From Gonatopus flavifemur (lineage: Eukaryota; Arthropoda; Insecta; Hymenoptera; Dryinidae): a DNA stretch of 64,000 nucleotides. The notes below the pieces were generated by a model. That model had not been told where the DNA came from and searched no databases. It was given only the letters and a program-made list of their open reading frames with translations. The position numbers and the translations under genes were made by a program. The DNA lies in NCBI GenBank assembly GCA_018340375.1, contig JAFFJZ010000010.1, positions 4,340,001 through 4,404,000 of the forward strand. Reading direction: 5' to 3'. Below, one piece after another: positions 47,417 to 59,386 of the stretch (position 1 is the stretch's first letter; every line of letters begins with the position of its first letter).

Positions 47417-47471
47417 TTTCGCCGGGCCTGCTTAGGGTGCAATATTCTAACCGCAATATCATCAAATTTTT

Positions 47472-47601
47472 TTGGGTAGAGTTTAAATCCTCAAAAATTC
47501 CAAGCGGGTTTTTTTCAACGTCGATCGGCCAGAAGGAGGAATAAACTTATCGTTCGACAAAAAACCTGCTTGGAATTTTTGGGGATCTAAACTCAACCCA
47601 A
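47472..47601. mobile_element. TTGGGT..ACCCAA hairpin MITE
   Basis: TTGGGTAGAGTTTAAATCC ... AAATTCCAAGC on the left is mirrored by GCTTGGAATTT ... GGATCTAAACTCAACCCAA. Confidence 0.75.
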
Positions 47602-47872
47602 GTCCACCGAGTCCTGCTATCCAAGCATTACCCAACCAATAATAATCATCAAATTTTACTTGAGGAAGAATTTTCTCATAATAATGACACTTTTCTTACA
47701 ATAAGAAAATATTTCTGTGGGTATCGTTTTTTTTTTAAATACGAGGACTGAATTTTTGTCGTTTCAATTGTGTTCTAAACTCGTTCCCCTGGATGTTCTT
47801 GAAGTTTGAACCGTTTATCGAAACGACACAAGACGAAAATTCATGCTCATAAAATCTGATAAATCATTGGTG

Positions 47873-48024
47873 GGTATCTTCTCGTGGGATTTCGGTTGGA
47901 ATCTCAGTTGGAATTGGAAATCCTACATGGAATCCAGTTGGGATTCTTGATTCCAGGTGGATCCTTAGCTGGCAACGCAGGTGAATTTCGGATCTGGAAT
48001 CCCAGCTGGATTTTTGTAACAGGG
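47873..48024. mobile_element. CAGCTGG-word element, copy 2 (left end lost)
   Basis: AGTTGGAATC and CCAGGTGGATCCTTAGCTGG words and the right end GGATTTTTGTAACAGGG, as in 34530 and 59105. Confidence 0.7.
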
Positions 48025-48025
48025 T

Positions 48026-48971
48026 GCAGGATACATACTGGATTGTCGACATTTCAGGCCTCCAAATCGAGAATTTCACAATATATCATTGTCCATATAG
48101 AAATTTACAATTGGCGCTAGCATGGTGCAACGTAGATAAAGTATGGCCGAGGCTTGGCAACCAAGCATGGCGCAAACCTGGAATGATAACATCATTTTAT
48201 GATTTACCAACGTGTTTTTCCAATGAAGTCCCATCATCTATGAAACAATGGCAATGAAATATACCATCATTGGCGAACAATTGGAAATTTTGTTTGTCAA
48301 TGCTGCGCCAATGATCAAAGTAAAACATATTTAACCCAAAAATATATAAAAAGTATGCGCATTTCGCAATTTCTGACATATGTTGTTTGAAGTCTCATTG
48401 TTTTCCCCTTATTTGTTTGTGGACAACTCGGCATCTTTTGTCGGTAAATTTTGCCATGAGAAGTAGACACAATGTATGTTAGCTCAGCGGTAGGAGCCCT
48501 CTAGTGTGACTCATAGTAAAGAGCGATTGACTGTTCTTCCAAAGACTTACTCAAGCCTTATATATTCTTCGTATACGCGTTTCACCACTCGTGAGAAACA
48601 CTTGCTTAGTAACGTAGCAAAAATATTGTATAGGTTGCCAATATTGAGCCATGCTATTACCAATGATCGGCGCTACATTGAGAGCTAATTTCTACCGGCC
48701 AAACTAGGCCAAAGTTTGAGGCAATATTGAACCACATTCTGAATGATCCTGGCGTTAAATGGGATATACGTTTAGTCAATGTTGGGCCAAGGATGAGCCA
48801 AGCAAAAGCCAAGCTTGGCACAGTTGGGCCACAATAATAGGCTGACAAACGAAATCCGTCGAACACCGACATCGGTGCAACATTGTATTCATTGTTAATC
48901 AACATTGAAGATTTATAGATTGCCAAGCCTTGTCTGTCAGCATTGGCGAAGCCCAAAAATTTTTGTGTGGG
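48026..48971. repeat. GGCCAA/GCCAAGC-word repeat region
   Basis: Many TTGGCC/GGCCAA, GCCAAGC and CAACATTG words. The likely right end is TTTTTGTGTGGG at 48971; the left end is not found. A tRNA A-box-like TTAGCTCAGCGGTAGGAG lies at 48480-48497. Confidence 0.5.
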
Positions 48972-49960
48972 TGAATGTTGTTCAACAGATAAAATAATTA
49001 CTGGATTTACATTTGGAAACTGAAATTGTTTTCACATTGTCCTTCACTTTCCGTGTTGCGTATGATATAAAAAAGACGATGAACTTGTGAAGTTCGCAAT
49101 TCAAAGCCTCGGAGCGCGCCGTTGTTGTGCCATGCAGAGAAATTGATAATTTTGTTTTCCCCGTGTATCGTTGTTACAAGAACTGTCGAACAGGAGTTTT
49201 TAAGAATAAAAACAGATATACCTCGGAATCAGTTTTTGTTTTTCTGCGTAGAAATACGTCATTACGATGAGTTTCCTATTTCAAGAAAACATCATCAAAA
49301 AATATAAAAATGTACCATCTTTTCCATTGTAAACAAAGTTCTTATTTATCTTCCTCAACCTTGGAATTCCTGTGAAATTCCGAATTGGCGTTGACTCCGA
49401 ACTCGGGTTCCCCCTAAATCTCCTGAATACGTGTAATTTGAATTTGACGTGGTAATTTTCCAAACAATGACGAATCTTCGAGTTCGTACAATCTAACATC
49501 GTGCATTGTACTCGTCGTTGTTCCGTTCACCGATGCATTTCCGTGTACACGTTGTACCTGTTGATTATACCACTTATTTATCCCGAATGATCGTTATGAT
49601 TTGTTTATTCCTTCCGTTCCATTCCATTATGAAACAATGTTAAACACGTTCCGCGGAACTGGTGCGTGAGAAAGCAACAAAGTTGAGTTCGAGATGGAAC
49701 TCGAACGCGTGACGATTCCAGTTTGTTAGATGCATCACACGTTGAAAAAGGCTGAGGAAAGACTCATGTATACGTACATACTTTATGCATGGTACACTCT
49801 GCATACACGCATAGTTAGAGAGTAGAGATCGCACGGGAGAACTGTTTTCGATGAGTTCTCGGGTCCAAGTCCAGTCGAGTTGCTTTGACTCGAACGATCG
49901 CGAGTCTTTTCTAGTACATCTCTCTCTTTATCTCTCCTCTAGTCGTCAAGAGAGAACAAA
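48972..49960. other. Upstream region of the ABCD gene
   Basis: No exon is recognised. Less repetitive and locally richer in CG than the regions around it. Confidence 0.35.
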
Positions 49961-49968
49961 CGGACCGT

Positions 49969-49974
49969 TCAGTT
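49969..49974 (+). promoter_or_regulatory. Candidate initiator for the ABCD gene
   Basis: TCAGTT fits the arthropod initiator TCAGTY and lies 401 bases upstream of the ATG in a CG-richer stretch. A DPE-like GGACC lies about 30 bases downstream. Inferred only. Confidence 0.25.
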
Positions 49975-50374
49975 AGAACGTGTAAGTGTATTACGAGAGG
50001 GACCACGAGAGAGGGAAAAGCAAGAGAAGCAGTGGCAGTGGCAGACGTTCACAAACGTGAACAGTTGCCAGCTGATGACTGGCTGGTGTACTAGGTTCAT
50101 CCTGATGGTTTAATCCAGCGTGTCGCTGCGTAATATCGTACATATTCTTTTCGTTTCTTTTTTTCAATTGTCCAACAATGTGTATCGTGTGTCAGTGCGT
50201 TCACGTTTTACCGGAGAATCGTGATAACCGAATGAATTGACGATGGGCGATGAATCGATCGTCGGGAGTTCAAGCGCTGTCATCAGCGATTTGACTTGTC
50301 TTCGAGGAACAAAAGAATCCAGTACTTAGAGATCGGTTGAGAACAATTAAACGAGCAGCAGCAGCAACAGCAGC

Positions 50375-50737
50375 ATGTCGTCCGTGTTCTCGAAGCTAAT
50401 CGACCGGACATCCGCCAAGTACGGTATCCGTCAGGAACGGCTGACCAGTGGCGTAGTTGGTTTCGTCACCGCGCTCTATCTTCTCAAAATCGGTTATCCT
50501 TATATCGCCGCCAGAGCGCGAAAGTGTTGTGCCGAAAGAAATCAGAACAATCAAAATCATTCTGAAAAGAAAAAATCGAAAAAACTAACGAACAATCAAA
50601 ATGATACCGATAAAGTTATCGCTTTGCGTAAAGTGCCTCTCAACAACAACGCCAGCATCGTTGGCTTGGATCGAAATTTCCTCAAACAGCTGATTACGCT
50701 GTTGAGGATTATGGTACCAGGATGGAGAACGAGAGAG
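50375..50737 (+). CDS. Peroxisomal ABC half-transporter, subfamily D (ABCD1/2-like), first coding exon
   Basis: 121 codons from ATG at 50375, after a CAGCAG-repeat 5' leader. The N-terminus (SVFSKLIDRTSAKYGIRQER) leads to a hydrophobic span (residues about 28-46, GVVGFVTALYLLKIGYPYI) and a basic, Asn-rich linker. It ends in GLDRNFLKQLITLLRIMVPG followed by WRTRE. This matches the N-terminal part of ABCD1/ABCD2-type proteins just before the first transmembrane helices of the ABC domain. Family role: ATP-driven import of very-long-chain fatty acyl-CoA into peroxisomes, as homo- or heterodimers. The membrane and ATP-binding domains must lie beyond the window. The homology appears to break after TRE, where the sequence is GAG|GCAAGG, a GC-AG-type donor; no GT site fits. 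The frame stays open to 50830, but the residues after the break look intronic. Confidence 0.8.
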
Positions 50738-51892
50738 GCAAGGATTTGTGTTTCTTCATACTCTTTTTGCAACACGCTATGCGTCTTTCTTTTTTTACAG
50801 TTATTCGTTGTGTTCTTTTTCCGATGCTAAGTTTATTAACTCTATCTCTCGGGATGATGAAATGATGAAATATCAAGAATCGTTTTCAATTTTGTCTCGA
50901 GGAATGGATATCCTATTGCGCTAATAATTGAATATCTTATTCTCTCATCCTAAACTGTTTTATTCACGATTTTAATCGTTCGCCAACAACACCATCGATA
51001 AATCATGTTCTCAAATGGATCATGAAAATAAAATACTGTACATCTTTCCTCGATAAATTCGAATGAATTTACAACACTTTCTTCGAATGGGATAGAAATA
51101 CGATTCGTCAAATCATTCGCAAGCGATATGAGAAGAACTTCTAGGTATAAATTGCGTATACTTTAGCACTGAATCATTCTCTTTTGTTCAATGCGGTATT
51201 TTATCTTTCCTCGATGAGTAAAGTTAGAAGGAATCGGACGATCACTCGAGTAGCACTCGCGATGCAATCGTTATCGTAGTTACAGAAGTTTCCTTCTCTA
51301 CCCGAAATTTTCGACATTGAGAAATAATTGTATAAAATTTATATATAAATTATATAAAATTTGTATATAATTTTTGTATGCACTGTGCATACATCTTTAA
51401 ATTTATTGAAATTTTGATGGACATAAATTTGAAATACACTTCGTCCCACCTGGACCAACTTTATTCCAGTAAGTGAATGGATTGAAATTCTTTTTAACGT
51501 TGTGAACGCAGATGTCCTTCAAAAGATTTTCAAAAATCTTGAATTTTACATCTAGCGGTATCGTTTGATAGAATATTCAGTTCATTGATGGCTTCCGGAT
51601 TACCAAAACGTCATTTGTTGCTTGATTACGCACGTTCCAGGGTACACGTGCTGCTCTGAAAGAGCGAGCTACAAATGACAAGGGACGCTGCTCCAATCAG
51701 GAATCGCTCAATTGTAGGATTAATTAATTTATCCGTGTCTCTCGAGCGACTCTGCTTTTGGTTGCCTTGATGTACAGATTGAATCTTTTGTATCTAACAA
51801 TAATTCTAAGATAGCTCAAGAGTTGAATACACTTCTGAGCTAACTTATCATGAAAAAACATCCAATCAACTTGATAATAATTTCTAGTTCTT

Positions 51893-52134
51893 ACTCTCTA
51901 AATCTGGAAGTGTGAAAAATCATGCATTCCACTCCACTAAATCTCAGAAGTGAGCCAGTCCCCTTCGAGTGGGATTTTCACTCTTTTCGAAAAATTCACT
52001 CTAGCATCGAAGTGATTGTGAATTTCTAACCTCAAACCTTGGATTATCATTCTGAAAGAGTAGAAATTCTACGCAAAATTTCTCACTTCTATCTGCCTAA
52101 AGAGTGAGATCTCACTCTAAGAATTTTAGAGAGT
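51893..52134. mobile_element. GAGTG/CACTC-rich element, copy 2
   Basis: ACTCTCTAAATCTGGAAG to AAGAATTTTAGAGAGT. Contains ATTCCACTCCACTAAATCTC and GTTTGAGG-type phrases shared with 57746-57996 in the same orientation. Confidence 0.8.
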
Positions 52135-54528
52135 AGTCTAAGCGTGAAAAAAATGTTCATCAAAATAAGGAAAAGACTCTGACAGCGTCATTCGCGTCAA
52201 TTGACTCTTTTTGGCAGAAAAAGTGCGATAAGCGTTCATAGAACGTCCTAGCACGCTTCAAATCCTCGGCTCAGTTGCAATCACATCTTTGTGCATGCTT
52301 TCAGGCGTCAAATTACGATTTTTAAACTTTTGATACTCTCTCGATTGATTTCGCAAGCGCTTTCCCTTGGACTCTCAATTGCACGTTGTATTTCCTCAGT
52401 ATAGTTCAGGACTGTGTGATTTAAATTTGAGTAGCACAGAGACACTCCTCGTTTTTGCTTTTATCGTGAATACCCTCCCTAGTGAGAAAAATTTTACTGA
52501 AAATCTCGGAAATCTCACTGAAGAACTCTGAAAGAATACTGAAACTCTGGAAAACTTTGCATTGAAAACTATGATTTACTCACCGATTCACAACACGATG
52601 AATCATTCTGAGCGAAAGGTCCACGGATTATTAACCAGATCACTCATCTGATGTATTTTTATATCTGATGAATGAATAATCTATCATTCACATCCAACAT
52701 CGAGGATAAAATTTGTTATAATATATCGAGATGATTGCAGTGTCCGTGAAACGCCATTTATTAACTTTTCTTCTTTTATATCTATCCGTTGAGGAATTGG
52801 TTCCCAACGAACACAACGTCGAAAACTTCGCGAAAAATGTAACATAAGACGTATTTTAGATATCTTACTAGACATCTTTTAGACAATGCTCTAAATTTAC
52901 TCTCAGTTGAATCGTCTGTCCGTGTTTCGAGATACGAAAAAATGTTAGAAATTCACAGATTGCCCGTGAAGGCCCACCAGATCAAAAAGAGTTAATTCAT
53001 CTTCTCATAAAAAAAGGACTCTCAATTGGGTGTCTAGTCCGGGATTTTCTTCTTTTTTTCAATCAGTTATTCCGTCTAACTTGAACTTGTAATTGACCGA
53101 TTCCGTGGCAATTCCCCACTGCTAAACACCCTGCTTCAAGAGTTCAAAGAGTTTGCAAGGGATCTAAACAAGTTTTCAAAGCATTTTATAATCCTGGAGA
53201 AATAAATTGGAGAATTTTTTAACGATGTCTTTGAAATTGTTTCAAAAGATTTGAAGAATTATTATTTCTGCTCCGATAATAATTGAACGTTGCTACAAAG
53301 TTTGTGGCTAAATTAAAATGCTATCTGGGGAAATATTTCAAGAGTTTGGGAATTATTTTGGAGTGGGTGGATTTGCCACTCGCAATTTCCCACCTCAAAA
53401 CTTCGGAACGATGTCACCGATCAACGTGAATCATTTCTCAAGTGTTGAAAGTGATGGAAAGTGATGAAATAGTTTCCCACAACTCATCAAAGGTGGGAGG
53501 GAACGGATTCAATCTACCCACTTTACTATCAGAATATTCTGCAAAAGTTTTCAAGCATTCTTCTGGAGTTTTTTTGAATGAAGGAAAGAATCCAACCATG
53601 GATTAATGGAAAAGTGACATCAAGGGGCTTCTTTGAGCATATTTAACTCATTCATTGAGGGGTTATAAACGGTTAAAATTTTCGAATTTGTTCATTATAT
53701 GTCAAGTGCTTTTGAAACTTTGAATGCGTTTTTCTTCGAACTGTGTTTTCAAAGTCGGTGACCAAGATTTCTCGAAAACTGCTGGACCGATCAGCCTCAA
53801 ATTTTAACACAAACTTGTTGCCCATATTTTTCAGTAATTAATCGAAGGTTTCTTCTCACTGATGAATATTTTTTCTTTTAGGAACAATTTGAAGCCAAAA
53901 TTTTTGTGAGAAATCGATTTTTTTTTTTCAGAAGCCGCCATTTTGTCAAAAAATTTTATTTTGCTTATTCCTTTGATTAATTACTAGATTATACATTAAT
54001 TAAACGGAATCCGTTTGGTTTTTTCATTTTAAAAGATTAATTCCCGAGATATCGTGATCACCGCAAAGCGCCTCTTTTTAGAGGAGCAGCTCCTGGAGCT
54101 CAGCTATCAACAACAGCTCTCAAAATTATTATTTTTACAAATAAAAAATGTTAAAATACAGTTGAAAGTTATCTCAATACGTGTACAAATTTTTACATCA
54201 ATCAATTCAACTGTCTTTTCAGGAAAAATTCTTGAAAAATCGCTTTTTTGCGCCTTTTAACTGTATATAACCCCCCTCAAAACTGTTTATAAATTCTTGC
54301 ATGAGCTCTTCAGGGATTCATGAAGAATCATCAAATGACTGATTTATGAATTTTCCATAAATTATTTCTCTCCTTCAAAAGAGTTCATTGAGAGTTCTTC
54401 GGACGATGTGATGCTGTGTGGACAAGATCACCATAACAATCTCGTTGGTTTTGTAATTGTTAGGGTTAAACGGGGTAATTGTAATTGTTAGAGTTCCCGC
54501 AAAAAGCCACTGTTGTGGTCATCAATAT

Positions 54529-54965
54529 CTAAACAGCACAAATGATCATTTTGAATTCACAAAAACTTCTGAAAGAACTTCTTGAACTGTCCCCGTTATG
54601 ACAGTAAAAATGAATTGAAAATGCATACATGTTGAATGCCTGAATAGTTCTTTATAAATTCGTGATATGAATTATTTCTGAAGGTCAAGTCATCCATCAT
54701 TTGAATTCAAACTATTCATAATAAATTCATGTTAATTGTCATCACGTGCGTACTCATTATAAATATTTTGAATCCCAAATGAACTGTTGACGAACAACTT
54801 AATGTTCAGAAAGAAACTTCATAATAAATTCATCAGCGATTAAATATGTTTTCATTTTAAATTCACTGAGTTCATATTGAATTTATTGTTGGTCGCATGA
54901 CGGAGACCAATAGTCAAGAGATATTTGAGGAGTTTTTATAAATTCAAATCGATGATTTGTGCTCG
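54529..54965. repeat. Degenerate CAGCACAAATGATCA foldback
   Basis: AACAGCACAAATGATCATTT at the left is mirrored by AATCGATGATTTGTGCTCG at the right. GAATTC and TTCATAATAAATT words as in the 14167 family, with CCC/GGG ends decayed. Confidence 0.55.
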
Positions 54966-55505
54966 TTGGGAATTCATGTCAAAAATTTATCCTAAATTGA
55001 TATGATGGATTTATCGATCACCGCATCTCTCATTATTTTTATCGATATGAACATTCAAAATAAATTTGCATTGAAAATGAATCGATAAAGCAGGCCAAAA
55101 TATTATATAACGGGATGCGATAAAAAATCCTTTGAACAAAGAAGTAGAATCGTCTTTCGAATTTATAATTCGAGAATGAATAACGAAGCATTGGAGTGTC
55201 GAGTTGAATGAGTTCTACCATTCAAACATTTCATTTGAACAATATCAAAGTATTCAATGCGAACAGGGTATTCATTCCGAGAATAGATAAAAAAAAGAAT
55301 AAATTTTTGTTTCTTTGTTTATTTCATTGCTACTGGAAGTTTTGAAAAAGTAAGATATAATGGGATATTAATATTGCATTCGGCTAATGTATTCGTGAAC
55401 ATTGCACACGGAAAAGGAGAAATAGTTGAAGCACCAGGGGCGGATCATTCACGCGAAGAAGGCGGAAAAATTTCACATGAAATGCTGTATTTTCAGATTT
55501 CAAGT

Positions 55506-56526
55506 CTACACACTAGGGTGTTTTGTTTTGAATCGATATTTTTTTTTCTTTGCTCCCGCCTGAAAAACTTTTGGAATGTATATAGTTGAAAAGAAAATCC
55601 TCCCGCAACCTGCATGCTGATAAAAATTATTTACAGGTGGCGCAATGGCTTTGAAGGTTTTTTATTTTATTAAAATATCATTGGTCTGCAAAAATTGGGC
55701 CATCGCGTCAGCGTTTTGAGATATTTGAGGTAATTCACTCAGAAAAGGGATTTTTTCTACTTCCAACCTTCGATTTTTCATCTTTTCTGGCATAAAAAGT
55801 TTTTTGAATGTTTTTTTTCCGGTTTTATACACTGTAAAAAATAATCGGAATTTTCCTGTGTACATCAACCGGAAAATTTCAATCACTAATTAGGTACATT
55901 TATATGAAATTTCCCATACATTTATTTGAAAATTACAAACTTTATAGGAATTTCCCGATGAAATTTTTGACAGTGTAATTTAATACCACTCTTCCCCTTC
56001 AAAATGAGCGATTGATCGATCAACTACGATTCGTTCTGACAAAATTACAACCATTCTAAATTATGGAACATGCCCCAACAACATCATAAATTGATCGATC
56101 AATAGCTCATTTTGAAGGGGAAGATTGGTATTAAATTATAAAATAGGAAAAAAATATTCAAAACACTTTTTATGCCAGAAAAGATGAAAAATCGGAGATT
56201 AAAAGTGAAAAAAATCCCTTTTCTGCGTAAATTATACCTCAAATATCTTCAAACGTTCACGCGATGGCCCACTTCTGGCTCCAGATTCGGATTCTACGCA
56301 GAAAATCACTTCGAACATGACCCTCAATTGTCGAACCTCATTTTTTCCATACCAATGATATTTTGATAAAATAATAAAACCTTCAAAGCCATTGCACCAC
56401 CTCTAAATAATTTTTGTCAGCGTGCAGGTTGCGGGAGAATGTTTTTTTCACTACATTCTGAAAGTTTTCTCAGGTGGGAGCGAAGAAAAAGAAATATCGA
56501 TTCAAAACAAAACACTCTACTGTACA
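55506..56526. mobile_element. 1-kb foldback element with nested MITE in one arm
   Basis: Arms of about 330-390 bp: GTGTTTTGTTTTGAATCGAT, GCAACCTGCA(T/C)GCTGA, GGCTTTGAAGGTTTT and TTTTTCATCTTTTCTGGCAT recur inverted on the right. The left arm lacks about 90 bases present in the right arm (about 56275-56355) and is split by 55831-55975. The arms yield mirror ORFs beginning MPEKMKNRRL, which are not genes. Confidence 0.8.
55831..55975. mobile_element. Nested CACTGT..ACAGTG MITE with preserved empty site
   Basis: CACTGTAAAAAATAATCGG to AAATTTTTGACAGTG, with TA on both sides. The right arm of the host palindrome (about 56131-56143) shows the same site with a single TA and no insertion. Confidence 0.85.
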
Positions 56527-57745
56527 CCTGTCCAGTTGAAAATGACGCGTGCAAATAAAATTGCAGGAAAAACGTTTTAACAGTCGAATGAATAATATAT
56601 ATAGCTTAAAACCCTAAAATTGGCCAATTTTTTCTCATTTCTCACAAACTTTTCGCTCTGTGCGTTGAATACCTGCAAAAAAATTCACCCCCCTGGTTAA
56701 AAGAACCTATTCATTCCTATTAAAAATGCAAAATCTGGATTTTAATCCCATGGAAACCGATTAAAATTCGAATCCGGATTTTGCATTTCTAAGGGGTTTT
56801 TTCGGTTGAGATTTTCAAGAAGAATTTTTTTTTTCAAACATTTTTTCTCATAGACAAAGTTGAGATATCGTTTTGAAAATTTGTAGATATGTCCATTAGA
56901 CCTTAAATATTACAAACATGTTTTTTTCGTTATACTGATTTGAACAGCAGAAAAAAAACACTAAAAAACGACGACGGAGGGGATTTGGGACGACTGGATA
57001 ATCTGAAAAAAAAAAAACAAAAAACAATGGCAAATTATTCCTTGTCGAAGTGGCTATCGCATGTACTTTTTTAGTAGAATTTTTTTCAACATTCTCATGA
57101 TTATTAATATTCTATTCCGTTGAAATTTGGATCGTTTATCGAAAAGAATTTTTAAAAGAATATAACATAATTTATGAAAATATTTATGAAAAAAAGTACA
57201 ATTATGTATATGATAATATTTCCACATTTGATTATAATTACGAATTCACTTGGATCAATGATTCGAACTTCATCAAAATAATATCATGAAAGATTTATCC
57301 TTTTGTATATCTTTGGTATAATCATTCTTACACATATAATGGAAGTTGGATCACTCTTATCAGGTATATGTAAATTCGATTGATGTTCCAAGAACTTTAG
57401 GCATTCACGAATATTTCATTTGAATAGATGAATCAGTGAAAGGTGTGTAATTTTTATTTCTTTATGTATATTTATATATATATATATTTCAACATTTTTT
57501 ACCCCTGAAAGCAGAGTAGAAATGTATCCTTTGGACCTGGTCAGGTTAACCTTGATCTTACTCGATTTTTGACAACGATGGTAACGCTTTGCTACCATCG
57601 GAGAGTCTCGCCAGGAAGACCTTGTCCACATCGGGAATGAATAAAACATTTCCAAGCAAAGACTCGAGATATTAAATTAGATCTATGAGCCGATTAGGAG
57701 TTATCCACCTCAAATCCATGTATCGCAACTTGAAACCGGAGCCCC

Positions 57746-57996
57746 GCTCTCTGAATCTGGAAGAGTGAAAAATCATGCATTCCACTCCACTAAATCTCAA
57801 AAGTGAGCCAGTCCCCTTCGAGTGGGATTTTCACTCGTTTCGAGTAATGTCTCACTCGTTTGGAGTGACCGTGAGTTTCTAACCTCAAACCTTAAATTAT
57901 CACTCTGAAAGAGTAGAAATTCCACGCAAAATTTCGACAGGCTCACTTCTGGCTGCCTAGAGAGTGAAATCTCACTCTAAGAGAATTTTAGAGAGC
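57746..57996. mobile_element. GAGTG/CACTC-rich element, copy 3
   Basis: GCTCTCTGAATCTGGAAGAG to GAATTTTAGAGAGC; close to copy 2 (GAGCCAGTCCCCTTCGAGTG shared). Confidence 0.8.
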
Positions 57997-58107
57997 GCTA
58001 AAGAATGAAGCGTACAACTAAGAGTGCGGGACAAGCGCTACGAAATTAATTGAAAGAATATAAGAAGTTAGATGAGCGCAATTTGATGCTTTGAAACGTG
58101 TGCATCT

Positions 58108-58375
58108 AAAATCTTTGGAGTGAGATTTCACTCTTTAGCCAGCCAGAAGTGAACCAGTCAAATTTTCGAGTGAAGTTTCCACTCTTTTAGAGTGATATTC
58201 TAAGGTTTGAGGTTAGAAACTCACAACCACTCCGATGCTAGAGTGAATTTTCCACTCTAAAAGAATGAGAGGTCACTCGAAACGAGTGAAAATTCCACTC
58301 GAAGCGAACAGGCTCACTTCTGACACTTAGTGGAGTGAAATGTGCGATTTTTCACTCTTCCAGATTTAGAGAGTG
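58108..58375. mobile_element. GAGTG/CACTC-rich element, copy 4, inverted
   Basis: Reverse orientation relative to 57746-57996, about 110 bp away, so the pair forms a large imperfect inverted repeat. Ends TTTCACTCTTCCAGATTTAG then AGAGTG. Confidence 0.8.
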
Positions 58376-58404
58376 TAACGCGCGGAATGTGATTCCCCTC
58401 TTTA

Positions 58405-58640
58405 AATTCCTTGCAGTGGGAAATTCACTCTTGAACAGTGAAAATACTGCAAGTCCTGGAAGAGGGAGATTCTACTCTGAAAGAGTGGCTTTTCACTCCA
58501 ACAGAGTGAAGGTTCAATTCGGTTTGAAGAGTGGAACTTTACCTTCTTATAAGAGTGAAAATTCACTCTACAGGAGTGGAATCTCACTCTTGTTGGACTT
58601 GCAGTACTTTTACTCTTTGGGAGTGGATTTTCACTCCAAT
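58405..58640. repeat. Related GAGTG/CACTC hairpin
   Basis: AAATACTGCAAGTCC on the left is mirrored by GGACTTGCAGTACTTT on the right. GAGTGGAA and TTTTCACTCC words lie between. A further fragment is at about 61220-61270 (GGAGTGAAAAATCTACTCTT). Confidence 0.65.
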
Positions 58641-59104
58641 TCACATTTGACGCAGCAGTATTTCAATAAAATTCAATAAAAATCGTCAAACTTCAACAAA
58701 CTTTCACTGAAAGTTATTGACTTTTTTTGCAGGCAATTATTGAATTTTATCGAAAGTTTGTTGAATTCAGTTGCATTTTGCTAATTTCTAATGAAAACTG
58801 GATGGGCTTGAAGTAAAAGAGATTCAACAAAATTTTTGCATCAGGGTTTAAACATTCTAAATCTATTTATTATCGAAGTAATTCGCTATTATATTCAAGG
58901 TTCCTCTACTCGATATACACAAAACAATAAATCTTCTTCAAACTCGACTCATACGTCATCGTCCATGTTCAAAAAGGACAGGAAAATTAATTTGATAAGT
59001 GATAACAAGCGCATAATTGATAGACTCGGTTGATTTTTCGATTACTTATTATTCAGACTATTCGAAGTGTTGTAAAATAACGATCTCCTTGATCTCGATC
59101 GGTT

Positions 59105-59386
59105 CCCTGTCACGAAATACCAGCTGGGATTCGACGTGGATTCCAGTTCCGAAAATGACCTGCGTTTCCAGCTGGGATTCCTCATTTCCAGGTGCAATCT
59201 TAGTAGGGATTCCTATTTCCAGGTGGAATCCCAACTAGAATCCCAGCTAGATTTCAGTTGGAATTTCTGATTCAAGGTAGAATCCAGTTGGGATTCTGGA
59301 TTCCAGGTGGAGTCTTAGCTGGCAACGCAGGTAAATTTCGGATCTAAAATCCACGTGGAATCCCAGCTGGATTTTTGTAATGGGGG
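59105..59386. mobile_element. CAGCTGG-word element, copy 3
   Basis: CCCTGTCACGAAATACCAGC to CCCAGCTGGATTTTTGTAAT then GGG. The interior has TTCCAGGTGGAATCCCAACT and CAGTTGGGATTC words. Confidence 0.75.

Larger units (their letters stand above)
46759..47438. mobile_element. hAT-like element carrying two perfect hairpins
   Basis: The body 46767-47430 has perfect 13-bp ends CAGGCCCGGCGAA. The flanking 8 bp are CTTATGGT (46759-46766) and CTTAGGGT (47431-47438), 7 of 8 identical, as expected for hAT. Inside are the hairpin elements 46990-47320 and 47321-47416 and a 14-C run at 46939-46952. No transposase remains. Confidence 0.85.

Noticed and set aside
55662..56366. Mirror ORFs starting MPEKMKNRRL
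   Set aside because: They come from the inverted arms of the foldback 55506-56526.
58335..58679. 114-codon ORF and its minus-strand partner with similar words
   Set aside because: Translation of the GAGTG/CACTC hairpin; low-complexity words, no protein family.
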